Of a DNA stretch of 64,000 bases, positions 32,550-41,949 are shown one piece after another. The stretch is from the NCBI GenBank assembly GCA_963821025.1, contig CAWGCG010000003.1:248001-312000 (forward strand), given 5' to 3'. The position numbers and the translations under genes were made by a program. Numbering within the stretch: position 1 is the stretch's first letter; each line of letters starts with the position of its first letter. The stretch comes from WHSW01 sp963821025. GTDB taxonomy: Bacteria; Actinomycetota; Thermoleophilia; Solirubrobacterales; 70-9. The notes beneath the pieces are model-generated. The model did no database searches. It was given only the letters and a program-made list of their open reading frames with translations, and was not told the DNA's origin.

Positions 32550-33188
32550 ATGGTGATCGCGATCGACGGGCCAGCAGGGGCCGGGAAATCGACCGTCGCG
32601 CGTGGGGTTGCAGCGGCGCTCGGCTTCACCTACCTCGATTCCGGCGCCATGTACCGCACGGTCGCCGAGGCGGCGCTGCGCGCCGGGGTGGATCCCGACG
32701 ACGCCGACGCGGTCGCGGCGATCGCCCGCGGCCTCGGGATCGAGCTCGAGGGATCCCGCGTCCTGCTCGACGGCGAGGACGTCAGCGAGCGGATCCGATC
32801 GGCCGAGGTCACCGCGGCGGCCTCGCGGGTCTCGGTCCATCCGGGGGTCCGCGAGGCGATGGTCGGCCGCCAGCGGTCGCTGATCGACGCCGGGAGCTAC
32901 GTCGCCGAGGGTCGCGACATCGGCACCGTGGTCAGCCCCGGGTCACCGCTGAAGGTCTTCCTCAGCGCCAGCGAGGACGAGCGCGCTCGCCGGCGCGCGC
33001 AGCAGACCGGCGAGCCGCCGGCGGCGGTCCGCGACGCGCAGGCCGAGCGCGACGCCCGCGATCGCCGCCGCCCACACGGCGCGCTGCGGGCGGCGCCGGA
33101 CGCGGTCGAGCTCGACACCACCGGGCTGAGCGCTGATCAGGTGGTCGAGCGGGTGGTCGAGCTCGCGCGCGAGCGCGGGCTGGGCTGA
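32550..33188 (+). CDS. cmk: Cmk, cytidylate kinase
   Basis: Phosphorylates CMP and dCMP with ATP. The 212-residue product starts MVIAIDGPAGAGKSTVARGV with the P-loop, then YLDSGAMYRTVAEAAL, the NMP-binding segment, and VAEGRDIGTVVSPGSPLKVFL. The C-terminus has RDAQAERDARDRRR in place of the usual RDxxDxxR. TATATT (32534-32539) lies 10 nt before the ATG. der follows after 8 nt, the common cmk-der pairing. Confidence 0.93.
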   Translation: MVIAIDGPAGAGKSTVARGVAAALGFTYLDSGAMYRTVAEAALRAGVDPDDADAVAAIARGLGIELEGSRVLLDGEDVSERIRSAEVTAAASRVSVHPGVREAMVGRQRSLIDAGSYVAEGRDIGTVVSPGSPLKVFLSASEDERARRRAQQTGEPPAAVRDAQAERDARDRRRPHGALRAAPDAVELDTTGLSADQVVERVVELARERGLG

Positions 33189-33196
33189 GGTCGGCG

Positions 33197-34591
33197 GTGG
33201 CACCCGGGGTCCCGCGGATCGCCGTGGTCGGCTTTCCAAACGTCGGCAAGTCGACCTTGGTCAACCGGCTCAGCGGCGGTCGAGAAGCGGTCGTCCACAA
33301 GCAGTCCGGGGTGACCCGCGACCGCAAGGCGCTCGAGTGCGAGTGGAACGGCGTCCGTTTCGAGCTGATCGACACCGGCGGGGTCGACCTCGCGGCCGAG
33401 GATTCGCTCTCGAGGGCAGTGCAGGACCAGGCACGGGCGGCGATCGCCGACGCCGACGTCGTCGCGCTGGTGGTCGACGCGCGCGCTGGCCTGCGCTCGG
33501 GTGACGCCGAGGTCGCCCAGATCCTGCGCCGGGCCGAGCGGCCGGTCGTCGTCGTCGCCAACAAGGTCGACGGGGTCGCCGAGGAGCCGCTGATCGCCGA
33601 CCTTTATGCGCTCGGCCTCGGCGAGCCGATCGGCGTCTCGGCCAGTCACGGCCGCGGCACCGGCGACCTGCTGGATCGTCTCGTATCGACGCTGACCGAA
33701 GCCCGTTCTTCAGTCGACCCGGCCGCGCCCGGACGCGAGGCCGAGGAGGCGGACGAAGTCGTTCGCGTCGCCGTGATCGGCCGGCCCAACGTCGGCAAGT
33801 CCTCGCTCGTCAACGCCTTCCTCGGCGCCGACCGGGTGATCGTCTCCGAGCGCGCGGGGACGACGCGGGACTCGATCGACACCCCGCTTCAGTTCGACGA
33901 CCGACCGCTGATCTTGATCGACACCGCGGGCATCCGGCGCCGCACCAAGGTCGCCGGAACGGTGGACTACTACGCCCAGCTGCGTTCCGAGCGCGCCGCC
34001 GAGCGTGCGGACGTCGCGATCGTCGTCTGCGATGCCTCCGAGGGCGTCACCTCGGAGGACCTGCGGGTCGCGGAGCTGGCGATGAAGACCGGCTGCGCGA
34101 CCCTGTTCGCGCTCAACAAGTGGGATCTGAGCCGAGGCCCCGAGACTCCCGGGGGCGACGCGGAGGAGGCGGCCGGGTTTGATCTGGAGGACGCGAAAGC
34201 GAGGATCGTCCGGCGGGTCCGCCAGCGCCCCCCGGTGATCGCCGCCTCGGCGCTCACTCGCCGAGCGGTGCCGAGGTTGCTCGAGCGCGCGATCGAGCTC
34301 GCCGATCGCCGGGCGGAGCGGATCCCGACCGCCGAGCTCAACCGGTTCGTCGGCGATGTCGTTGCCAAGCACCCGCCCCCGCAACGTCACGGCAAGCGCC
34401 TGCGCCTCTACTACGCCGCCCAGGTCGGAGAGCGCCCGCCGCGGTTCGCGATCCAGGTCAACGACCGGCGGCCGATCACCCGCGACTGGGCCTATCACCT
34501 CGAGAACAGGATGCGTGAGCACTACCGGCTCGAAGGGGTCCCGTTGGTGATCGACTTCGTGCCGAAAAAGCGACGCGCCCGGCGCCGATGA
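33197..34591 (+). CDS. der: Der (EngA), double-domain ribosome assembly GTPase
   Basis: GTPase for 50S subunit maturation with two tandem G domains and a KH-like C-terminal domain. In the 464-residue product, domain 1 has GFPNVGKST, DTGGVD and NKVD; domain 2 has GRPNVGKSS, DTAGIRRRTK and NKWD; the KH-like domain ends in LVIDFVPKKRRARRR. The GTG start puts the first P-loop about 12 residues from the N-terminus. The stop overlaps the next gene as ATGA. Confidence 0.95.
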   Translation: MAPGVPRIAVVGFPNVGKSTLVNRLSGGREAVVHKQSGVTRDRKALECEWNGVRFELIDTGGVDLAAEDSLSRAVQDQARAAIADADVVALVVDARAGLRSGDAEVAQILRRAERPVVVVANKVDGVAEEPLIADLYALGLGEPIGVSASHGRGTGDLLDRLVSTLTEARSSVDPAAPGREAEEADEVVRVAVIGRPNVGKSSLVNAFLGADRVIVSERAGTTRDSIDTPLQFDDRPLILIDTAGIRRRTKVAGTVDYYAQLRSERAAERADVAIVVCDASEGVTSEDLRVAELAMKTGCATLFALNKWDLSRGPETPGGDAEEAAGFDLEDAKARIVRRVRQRPPVIAASALTRRAVPRLLERAIELADRRAERIPTAELNRFVGDVVAKHPPPQRHGKRLRLYYAAQVGERPPRFAIQVNDRRPITRDWAYHLENRMREHYRLEGVPLVIDFVPKKRRARRR

Positions 34592-36282
34592 GGGACGTAC
34601 GCGAGCGAGCTGCGGAGCTGCTCGAAACCGCCCGGCGCCTCGCCGGCGACCTCGGCGCCCGGCTGGCCGAGCTCTGGTCCGGGCTCTCGAGCGAGGTCAA
34701 GCGCGTGCTGATGATCGGCGCCGCGGCGGTCGTCGCGCTGATCGTCGTCCTGGCCGTGGTCGTCCCGGCGTTGCCCTGCAGAGCCCCCGGCGGCGACAGC
34801 TGCCCGCCGAGCGATGAGCTCGCACAGCTCGTGCCCGCCGACGCGCTCGCATACGTGCACGCCAACCTCGACCCCGAGACCGAGCAATACGCGGCCGCGG
34901 CGGCGATCGGCGATCGGCTGCCGGTGATCGGCGGGCAGATCTCGGGCCGCGCCCTGGCCCTGATCCCGGGCCCCGACGGCCACCCCCCGGACTTCGATCG
35001 CGACCTGCGGCCATGGCTCGGCGCGGAGGTTGCGCTCGCCCTGCTCGGCGGCGGCGGGCGCTTCGCCGAGCGGGTCGAGCTGCTCGAGATAGCCGACCCC
35101 GCCGGAGCGGCTGCCTACGCCGACGCCCTCTTCTCCGCCACACCTGTCACCGAGGAGTACGAGGGCCACGAGATCAGCGCCGACCGCGAGGGCCTTGCGA
35201 CCACCGCGCTCGATGGGTTCCTCGTGATCGGCTCGCCGGCCGGGGTACGGGCGATCATCGACGCCGCCGCCGGCGCTTCGCTCGCCGACGACCCGGAGGT
35301 GAGCGAGATCCGCGATCGCTTGCCCAGCCAGCGGTTCCTCGAGGCCTACGTCTCGGCCGCTGGGGCGCGGCAGCTGGTCGCCGGCAACCGCGGTGCTCTC
35401 GGCGCCCTGACCCCGTTGCTCGCGCCCGGATCGACCCAGGGCGCCGCCGCTTCGCTGACCGCGGGCGAGTCGGAGCTGGTGCTGGCGATTCGCAGCGCGC
35501 TCGACCCGGATCCGACCCGCTCGCAGGCCGGCTTCTTCGCCGCCTTCCCACCGTTCGAGCCCGCGCTGGCCGATCGGCTCGGCGCCGGGACGCTCGCCTA
35601 CCTCGGTCTCGGACAGCCCTCGGAGACGGTCGGAGCGCTGCTCGCCCAGGCGAGCGCCCAGGCCCCGGGGATCGCGTCGGGGTTCGAGGGCCTCGCGCGG
35701 CGCCTGCGCGCCGAGAGCAGGGTCGACATCGAGGCCGAGCTCCTGGGCGCCCTCGGCGGCGAGGCTGCGTTTGCGCTCGAGCCCGGGAGCGGCGCGGATT
35801 CGGGCTTGCCGTATCTGGAGTTCGTAGCCGGCGAGGTCGACACGGAGCGGGCCCGTCGCGCCCTCGCCTCGCTGCAAGGGCCGCTCGCACAGGTGTTCGA
35901 GAGCGAGCCGATCGAAGGGGTGGAGGCGAGCACGGTCCGCGTCTCGCCCACCGTCGAGCTCACCTACACGATCATCGACGGGCTCGCGCTCGCGGCCACC
36001 GACCCGGCCGGGGTGGCCGCGCTGGTCGCCAACGAGGGCGCGCGGCTGGCCGACTCGGAGCTCTACCTGCGGGCGATCGCGGGCTTCGACCAGCAGGTCT
36101 CGCTGCTCGGCTTCTTCGACCTGGGCGGTCTGGTCGCCCTGGGCGAGCGAGTCGGGCTCGCCGAGGACCCGCTGTACGCGACCTTCGCGGGCGAGTTCCG
36201 GCGCCTCGACGCGCTTGGGCTGGCGGTCACCGACGACGGGGCAGGGCTCTCGACCGATGCCCGGCTGCTGTTCGGCGACTAA
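34588..36282 (+). CDS. DUF3352-like membrane-anchored protein
   Basis: The 564-residue product has an N-terminal cytoplasmic stretch of about 38 residues, one membrane helix (VLMIGAAAVVALIVVLAVVV), two cysteines close by (PCRAPGGDSC), and a large external domain that opens with LVPADALAYVHANLDPETEQ, characteristic of DUF3352. The external part seems to contain repeats of a fold with LAD and VELLEIADPAGA-type segments. The function is unknown. Translational overlap with der (ATGA) and position before metK suggest housekeeping expression. Confidence 0.8.
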   Translation: MRDVRERAAELLETARRLAGDLGARLAELWSGLSSEVKRVLMIGAAAVVALIVVLAVVVPALPCRAPGGDSCPPSDELAQLVPADALAYVHANLDPETEQYAAAAAIGDRLPVIGGQISGRALALIPGPDGHPPDFDRDLRPWLGAEVALALLGGGGRFAERVELLEIADPAGAAAYADALFSATPVTEEYEGHEISADREGLATTALDGFLVIGSPAGVRAIIDAAAGASLADDPEVSEIRDRLPSQRFLEAYVSAAGARQLVAGNRGALGALTPLLAPGSTQGAAASLTAGESELVLAIRSALDPDPTRSQAGFFAAFPPFEPALADRLGAGTLAYLGLGQPSETVGALLAQASAQAPGIASGFEGLARRLRAESRVDIEAELLGALGGEAAFALEPGSGADSGLPYLEFVAGEVDTERARRALASLQGPLAQVFESEPIEGVEASTVRVSPTVELTYTIIDGLALAATDPAGVAALVANEGARLADSELYLRAIAGFDQQVSLLGFFDLGGLVALGERVGLAEDPLYATFAGEFRRLDALGLAVTDDGAGLSTDARLLFGD

Positions 36283-36295
36283 TCTGTGCGCGCGT

Positions 36296-37546
36296 ATGAA
36301 CGAGATACTGAGCGACAACGAGTTCCTGTTCACCTCCGAATCGGTCACCGAGGGCCACCCGGACAAGATCGCCGACCAGATCTCCGACGGGGTACTCGAC
36401 GCGGTGCTCGCCGACGACCCCGCCGGACGGGTCGCCTGCGAGACCCTGGTCAACACGGGCCTGGTGGTCGTCTCGGGCGAGATCTCGACCCATACCTATG
36501 TCGACATCCAGGACATCGCCCGCGAGACGATCCGCAGGATCGGCTACACCGATGCCGACCTCGGCTTCTCCGCCGATTCGGCCGCGGTCCTGAACGCGAT
36601 CGACAAGCAGTCGCCCGACATCGCCCAGGGGGTCGACAAGGCGCTCGAGTCGCGCACCGACCCGGCCGACGATGACGAGCTCGACGTCGCCGGTGCCGGC
36701 GACCAGGGAATGATGTTCGGCTACGCGACCCGCGAGACGCCGGAGCTGATGCCGATGCCGATCTCCTTGGCTCACAAACTCGCACATCGGCTCGCCGAGG
36801 TGCGCAAGGCAGAGGTGGTGCCCTACCTGCGACCCGACGGCAAGACCCAGGTCACGATCCGCTACGAGAACGGCAGGCCGATCGAAGTCGAGAAGGTGTT
36901 GATCTCGACCCAGCATCGCGACGGGGTCGATTGCGAGACGCTGATCCGCCCCGACCTCTGGGAGCACGTCCTGCACCCGGTGTTACCGGCCGAGCTCTAT
37001 GACGAGCGCAAGCTCAACACGACCAAGAACTTCCTCGTCAACCCGACCGGCCGCTTCGTCATCGGCGGACCCGTCGGCGATGCCGGGCTCACCGGGCGCA
37101 AGATCATCGTCGACACCTACGGCGGCATGGCCCGCCACGGCGGCGGGGCGTTCTCGGGCAAGGATCCGTCGAAGGTCGACCGCTCGGCCGCATACGCCGC
37201 CCGCTGGGTCGCCAAGAACGTCGTCGCCGCCGGGCTGGCGGACCGCTGCGAGGTTCAGGTCGCCTACGCCATCGGCGTCGCTCATCCGGTCTCCGTGATG
37301 GTCGAGACCTTCGGCACCGAGCGAATCTCGCGACACAGGATCGCGAGCCTGATCGACGAGCACTTCGACCTTCGCCCCGGCGCCTTCCGGGTCGAGCTCG
37401 ATCTGCATCGCCCGATCTTCGCCAAGACCGCCGCCTACGGCCACTTCGGCCGCGAGGACGCCGACTTCACCTGGGAGCGCACCGACCGCGCCGAGGCGCT
37501 GCGCGAGGCCGCCGGGCTCGACGCGACCGCGACCGCTAACGCCTGA
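36296..37546 (+). CDS. metK: MetK, S-adenosylmethionine synthetase
   Basis: Makes SAM from methionine and ATP. The 416-residue product has FTSESVTEGHPDKIADQISD, the GAGDQGMMFGYA loop, IRYENGRP, and GGGAFSGKDPSKVDRSAAY. ATG 36296 was chosen because the family begins a few residues before LFTSESV; the longer frame is shadow. TAATCT (36280-36285) lies 10 nt before it. Only 13 nt separate it from the upstream stop, so there is no SAM riboswitch directly in front. Confidence 0.96.
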   Translation: MNEILSDNEFLFTSESVTEGHPDKIADQISDGVLDAVLADDPAGRVACETLVNTGLVVVSGEISTHTYVDIQDIARETIRRIGYTDADLGFSADSAAVLNAIDKQSPDIAQGVDKALESRTDPADDDELDVAGAGDQGMMFGYATRETPELMPMPISLAHKLAHRLAEVRKAEVVPYLRPDGKTQVTIRYENGRPIEVEKVLISTQHRDGVDCETLIRPDLWEHVLHPVLPAELYDERKLNTTKNFLVNPTGRFVIGGPVGDAGLTGRKIIVDTYGGMARHGGGAFSGKDPSKVDRSAAYAARWVAKNVVAAGLADRCEVQVAYAIGVAHPVSVMVETFGTERISRHRIASLIDEHFDLRPGAFRVELDLHRPIFAKTAAYGHFGREDADFTWERTDRAEALREAAGLDATATANA

Positions 37547-37557
37547 GCGCTCAGGCG
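37540..37557. repeat. 18-bp perfect palindrome over two convergent stop codons
   Basis: CGCCTGAGCGCTCAGGCG reads the same on both strands. It contains the metK stop (TGA 37544-37546) and the stop of the convergent PH-domain gene (37551-37553 on the minus strand). As RNA it could form a 7-bp stem with a GCGC loop from either strand, so it may be a bidirectional terminator, though no T-run follows. Confidence 0.6.
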
Positions 37558-38099
37558 GGTGGCGGCGCCTGCTCGGGCGGCGGTGCCGGACGGGCGACCG
37601 AGTCCCCGATGCCCCCTGCGGGAGCCACACCGGTTGCCCGATCGACCATGTGGACCACGTCGGCGGGCTCGGCGACGCCGTTGAAGACGAAGTTGTAGTC
37701 GTCGCCGGCCGCGGTGTCGAAGTCGACGTCGCCGACCTGGAGCATCCGCTGGACGACCGTCTGGTGGTAGTTGACGTTCTGGACCCGCTCCAGCCGCGTC
37801 TCCTGGATCATCCGCGAGACGATCCCGCGCTTGATGTGCAGCCTGCGGTCGGTGATCGTGTAGCTGGTCGCGACCCTCCTGACGAAGCCGATCAGAATCG
37901 TCGCCGCGACCCCGACCAGGGCGATGATCGTCACCAGGCCGGCGCTCGGTCCACCGTCGCCGAGCCCGGTGACCAAGGCGACGATCAGGCAGATCGCGGC
38001 GGTCGCCAGGATCCCCTTGAGATAGAAGTCGAGGATCGCTCGCCAGGACGGGTGGCCCTCGTAGAGGATCTGCTCCCCCGGGTGCAGCTTCGGCGCCAC
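37551..38099 (-). CDS. Bacterial PH-domain membrane protein (YdbS-like)
   Basis: The product has LHPGEQILYEGHPSWRAIL, two hydrophobic helices (KGILATAAICLIVALV and LVTIIALVGVAATILIGF), then a bPH domain with SYTITDRRLHIKRGIVSR and RLERVQNVNYHQ, and a proline-rich tail. Such proteins may bind lipids or help protein secretion and stress responses; no specific role is clear. GTG 38099 (182 residues) leaves a 49-nt gap to divergent priA; TTG 38162 would overlap the priA start. Confidence 0.83.
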   Translation of the reverse strand: MAPKLHPGEQILYEGHPSWRAILDFYLKGILATAAICLIVALVTGLGDGGPSAGLVTIIALVGVAATILIGFVRRVATSYTITDRRLHIKRGIVSRMIQETRLERVQNVNYHQTVVQRMLQVGDVDFDTAAGDDYNFVFNGVAEPADVVHMVDRATGVAPAGGIGDSVARPAPPPEQAPPPA

Positions 38100-38148
38100 G
38101 AATCGGAATATATCCGCGTCCGCGCTCGCGCCTAACTTTGGCTGCGTG

Positions 38149-40317
38149 ATGCCGATCGCCAAGGTCGAGCCGTTGACGACCGCCAGGGCTCTGCGCGGGC
38201 CCTTCGACTACCGCTTGCCCGAGCGCCTGGCCGAGGTCGGCGTCGGCTCCGTCTTGGTGGTCCCGTTCGGGCATCGGCGGGTGCTCGGGGTGGTGGTCGA
38301 GCTCGCCGAGCGCAGCGCCCTCGCGCCCGAGCGCCTCGCCGAGCCGATCTCGGCGCTGGAGGCGGGAGTCCCGCCGGAGCTGGTCCGTTTGGGGCTGTGG
38401 GTGGGGCGCGAGTACTGCTCGACCCCCGCCCGAGGGCTCGAGCTGGTCCTGCCGCCGGGGACCTCGAGCGCCCGCGGCCAGACGCCGGCGCGCAGCGAGA
38501 CCGTGGTCGAGGCGCAGTCGCCGGCGGGCTCGGGCTCGGGGCTCGGCCCGAAGCAGCGCCGCGCGCTCGAGCTGCTCGAGGCCGCCGGCGGCGAGCTGAC
38601 CGCGGCCGAGCTCGGCGAACTGGGCATCGGGCGCGATGCGCTGCGCCGGCTCGAGCGCCGCGGACTGGTGGCGCTCTCGCAGCGCGACCGGCGCCGGCGG
38701 CCGGCGAGCGCGTCGATCGGGGCGCCGGCGGTCCGGGTCGAGCTCGAGCCCGACCAGGCGAGCGCGGTCGAGCGGATCGTCGCCGGGCTCGACGGCAAGC
38801 CGGGCGAGCTGCTGCTTCACGGGGTCACCGGCTCGGGCAAGACCGAGGTCTACCTCGCCGCCGCCGAGGCGGCCGCCGAGCGTGGCCTCGGCGCGATCGT
38901 TCTGGTCCCCGAGATCGGGATGACCCCGCAGGCCCTCGCCAGGTTCGAGTCGCGCTTCGGCGACCGGGTCGCGGTGCTCCACTCGCGCCTCAGCGCCGGC
39001 GAGCGCCGCGACGAGTGGCACCGCTTGCGCGCCGGCGAGGCGCGGATCTGCGTCGGGCCGCGGTCGGCGGTGTTCGCTCCGATCGCCGGGCTCGGGCTGA
39101 TCGTGATCGACGAGGAGCACGACGGCTCCTACAAGCAGGAGGGCGATCCGCGCTACGACGCCCGCGAGGTTGCCCGGCGCCGGGCTCGCGATGCCGGCGC
39201 GAGCCTGGTCTGCGGCTCGGCCACCCCGAGACCGGAGAGCTGGCTCGAGCTCGAGCGGATCGAGCTGCGAAATCGCGTCGACGGGCGGCCGATGCCGTCG
39301 GTCGAGGTGCTCGACATGCGCGACCGCGACGGGCGCCAGGGGCCGCTCCACCGGCGCACGCGGGAGGCGCTTGCCAGCCTGCGCCCCGAGCGTGACAAGG
39401 CGATCGTGATGATCAACCGGCGCGGCTGGTCGCTGCACCTCTCCTGCGGCTCATGCGGGCGCGCCTGGCAGTGCCCGAACTGCGACGTCTCGCTGATCGT
39501 CCACCGCGACGGGCGCCTTCGCTGCCACCACTGTGGGCACGCCGAGCCCGGCGTTCCCGACGCCTGCCCCGACTGCGGCTCGGTGGCCTTGGCACGAGCG
39601 GGCGCCGGGAGCGAACGAATCGAGGCCGAGATCGCCTCCGCGGCCGCACCGCTCGCCGTCTTTCGGCTGGACTCGGACGCGGCGGCGGGGCGTGGCGGTC
39701 AGCTCGAGATCCTGAAGCGCTTTCAGGACGCGCGCTCGGGGATCCTGGTCGGGACCCAGATGGTCGCCAAGGGCCATGACTTCCACGATGTCGTCCTCGG
39801 CGTCGTGCTCGACGCCGACGCAACCCTGCGCTTCCCCGACTTCCGCGCCGAAGAGCGGACCTTCGCCCTGGTGGCCCAGCTCGCCGGGCGCAGTGGCCGC
39901 GGCTCGAGCGCTGGACGGGTGCTGGTGCAGACGCTCGCTCCGGGCGCCGCGGCGATCGCGCACGCGGCGCGCCATGATGCCGCCGGTTTCCTGGAGGGTG
40001 AGCTCGAGCGCCGGCGCGAGCTCTGCTACCCGCCGTTCGCCCACCTGATCAGGGTCGAGCTGGCGGGGCGCGAGCAGCGGCGGGTGCGCGTCGCCGCCCA
40101 ACGCCTGCGTGCCGGCCTCGACGCTGCCCTGCCGGCCGGCGCCGAGGCGCTCGGCCCGGCACCTCGGTTTCGGCTCCGCGGGCGTGAGCGCAGCCAGATC
40201 CTGGTCAAGGCGAGCGAGCGCGCCGCCACGGTCGCGGCGGTTCGGGCGACGGTCGAGACGGCGGCGGCGAGCCGCGAGCTGCAGGGCCTGCAGATCGCCG
40301 TCGACGTCGACGCCTAG
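38149..40317 (+). CDS. priA: PriA, primosomal replication restart protein
   Basis: Superfamily 2 DNA helicase-fold protein that restarts stalled forks. The 722-residue product has an N-terminal 3'-end-binding domain (VEPLTTARALRGPFDYRLP), Walker A GVTGSGKTEVY, DEEHDGSYKQ, and an eight-cysteine zinc region (CGSCGRAWQCPNCD, then CHHCGHAEPGVPDACPDCG). The helicase motifs look intact, including the Walker lysine; some actinobacterial PriA proteins have lost them. ATG 38149 was preferred to GTG 38146. TAACTT (38133-38138) is a possible -10. def follows. Confidence 0.93.
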   Translation: MPIAKVEPLTTARALRGPFDYRLPERLAEVGVGSVLVVPFGHRRVLGVVVELAERSALAPERLAEPISALEAGVPPELVRLGLWVGREYCSTPARGLELVLPPGTSSARGQTPARSETVVEAQSPAGSGSGLGPKQRRALELLEAAGGELTAAELGELGIGRDALRRLERRGLVALSQRDRRRRPASASIGAPAVRVELEPDQASAVERIVAGLDGKPGELLLHGVTGSGKTEVYLAAAEAAAERGLGAIVLVPEIGMTPQALARFESRFGDRVAVLHSRLSAGERRDEWHRLRAGEARICVGPRSAVFAPIAGLGLIVIDEEHDGSYKQEGDPRYDAREVARRRARDAGASLVCGSATPRPESWLELERIELRNRVDGRPMPSVEVLDMRDRDGRQGPLHRRTREALASLRPERDKAIVMINRRGWSLHLSCGSCGRAWQCPNCDVSLIVHRDGRLRCHHCGHAEPGVPDACPDCGSVALARAGAGSERIEAEIASAAAPLAVFRLDSDAAAGRGGQLEILKRFQDARSGILVGTQMVAKGHDFHDVVLGVVLDADATLRFPDFRAEERTFALVAQLAGRSGRGSSAGRVLVQTLAPGAAAIAHAARHDAAGFLEGELERRRELCYPPFAHLIRVELAGREQRRVRVAAQRLRAGLDAALPAGAEALGPAPRFRLRGRERSQILVKASERAATVAAVRATVETAAASRELQGLQIAVDVDA

Positions 40318-40345
40318 ACCATCCAGCCTCTTAGACTCGGGTCGG

Positions 40346-40987
40346 ATGAGCGACGCGGTCGAACACGATGTCGAGGCGCCCTCGGAGGTCGAGAACGCCT
40401 CCGGGGAGGAGCTGAGCGAGGCCGAGCGCGAGCGCCGAGCGACGGCGCTCGCGGAGGTGCGCACGTTCGGTGACCCGGTTTTGCGCTCCCCTGCCTCCGA
40501 GGTGACCGAGTTCGGCCCCGAGCTGGCGCGCGAGGCCGAGCGGATGGTCGAGATCATGCGCGACGCGATGGGCGTCGGCCTCGCCGCGACCCAACTCGGG
40601 ATGTTGCGGCGCCTCCTGGTCTTCCAGGCCGGCGCCGACGCCCGCCCCACGGCGGTCGTCAACCCGCGGATCGAGTGGCTCTCGAGCGATCTCGCCACCG
40701 CCGAGGAGGGCTGCTTGAGCCTGCCGGGGATCGGGCTCGAGGTCGAGCGCGCGGTTCACGCCCGGGTCCGCTGTACGGACGTCGAAGGCGAGCCGCTGCT
40801 GCTCGAGGCCTCCGGGCTCGAGGCACGGGTGCTTCAACACGAGATCGACCATCTCGACGGCGTCCTGATCCTCGACCGGACCGAGCGCGAGCAGCGCAAG
40901 GGCGCGCTGCGGGCGCTGCGCGAGGGCGGCGTCTACAGCCCGCCCGTCGAGGAGGAGGAGCCCGAGGCGGCCGAATTGGATGAGTGA
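40346..40987 (+). CDS. def: Def, peptide deformylase with acidic N-terminal extension
   Basis: Removes formyl groups from nascent proteins. The 213-residue product has the three signature motifs GVGLAATQLG, EGCLSLPG and QHEIDHLDG; in the last, HEIDH provides two metal ligands and the catalytic glutamate, the cysteine of the second the third ligand. About 35 acidic residues precede the catalytic domain (MSDAVEHDVEAPSEVE), and the C-terminus is also acidic. TAGACT (40332-40337) ends 8 nt before the ATG. fmt, its functional partner, follows after 62 nt. Confidence 0.94.
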   Translation: MSDAVEHDVEAPSEVENASGEELSEAERERRATALAEVRTFGDPVLRSPASEVTEFGPELAREAERMVEIMRDAMGVGLAATQLGMLRRLLVFQAGADARPTAVVNPRIEWLSSDLATAEEGCLSLPGIGLEVERAVHARVRCTDVEGEPLLLEASGLEARVLQHEIDHLDGVLILDRTEREQRKGALRALREGGVYSPPVEEEEPEAAELDE

Positions 40988-41049
40988 CCCGACGAGACCG
41001 CACGCACGGATGACACGCGCGCACGAGCCCGTGGCATCGATCGCCTAGC

Positions 41050-41949
41050 GTGCGCACCGTCTATCTCGGCACCTCGGAGTTCGCGGTCGCGGTGCTCGAG
41101 ACGCTGGCCGCCGGCGCGCACCGCCCGACGCTCGTGGTCACCCCGGAGGACCGCCGTCGCGGGCGCGGCCGCCGCCTGGCGGCGCCCCCGGCCGCGACCG
41201 CCGCCCGCGAGCTCGGGATCGAGCTCTTTCAGACCGAGGACGCGAGCGCCCCCGAGGCGGTCGCCCGGATCACCGCCGGCGAGCCCGAGCTCGGAGTCGT
41301 CTGCGCCTTCGGCCAGCTGATCCGCGAGCCGCTGCTCTCGAGCCTCGAGCTCTTAAACGTGCACCCGTCGCTGTTGTCGCGCTGGCGCGGCGCGGCGCCG
41401 ATCGAGCGGGCGATCATGGCGGGCGACTCCGAGACCGGGGTGACGATCATGCGGGTCACTGCCGGGCTCGACTCGGGGCCGGTCGCACTGCAGCAGCGAG
41501 TTGCGATCGGCGCCCAGGAGTCCTCCGGCGAGCTCGCCTCGCGGCTGGCAAAGCTCGGCGGCGCCCTCGTCGCCCGGGCGCTCGAGCTACGGGCCCGAGA
41601 CCAGCTCGAGCTGGTGGCCCAGAATGATTCCACCGCCACCTACGCCGAGAAGCTCGACCCGCTCGAGCGCCGGCTCGATCCGGCGCGCGCCGCGATCGAG
41701 CTCGAGCGCACGGTCCGCGCGCTCGACCCCCACATCGGCGCCTATCTCGAGCTCTCCGGTGGCGAGCGACTCGGCGTCAGCGCCGCGGTCGCCGAGCCCA
41801 ACGGGGTCGAGCCGGGAACGATCGACCCCGGGCTGCGGCTCGGCTGCGCGGTCGGGGCGCTGCGGCTGCTCGAGGTGCGCCCGGCCGGCGGCCGAACGAT
41901 GGACGCCGACTCTTACCTGCGCGGGCACCCGCTCCCGCGGCTGGCGTGA
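41050..41949 (+). CDS. fmt: Fmt, methionyl-tRNA formyltransferase
   Basis: Formylates initiator Met-tRNA using 10-formyl-THF. The 299-residue product has VYLGTSEFAVAVLETL, the signature LNVHPSLLSRWRGAAPIERAI with catalytic histidine, and GLDSGPVALQQ. Start is GTG 41050. It precedes rsmB (GTGA overlap), the common def-fmt-rsmB order. Confidence 0.95.
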   Translation: MRTVYLGTSEFAVAVLETLAAGAHRPTLVVTPEDRRRGRGRRLAAPPAATAARELGIELFQTEDASAPEAVARITAGEPELGVVCAFGQLIREPLLSSLELLNVHPSLLSRWRGAAPIERAIMAGDSETGVTIMRVTAGLDSGPVALQQRVAIGAQESSGELASRLAKLGGALVARALELRARDQLELVAQNDSTATYAEKLDPLERRLDPARAAIELERTVRALDPHIGAYLELSGGERLGVSAAVAEPNGVEPGTIDPGLRLGCAVGALRLLEVRPAGGRTMDADSYLRGHPLPRLA

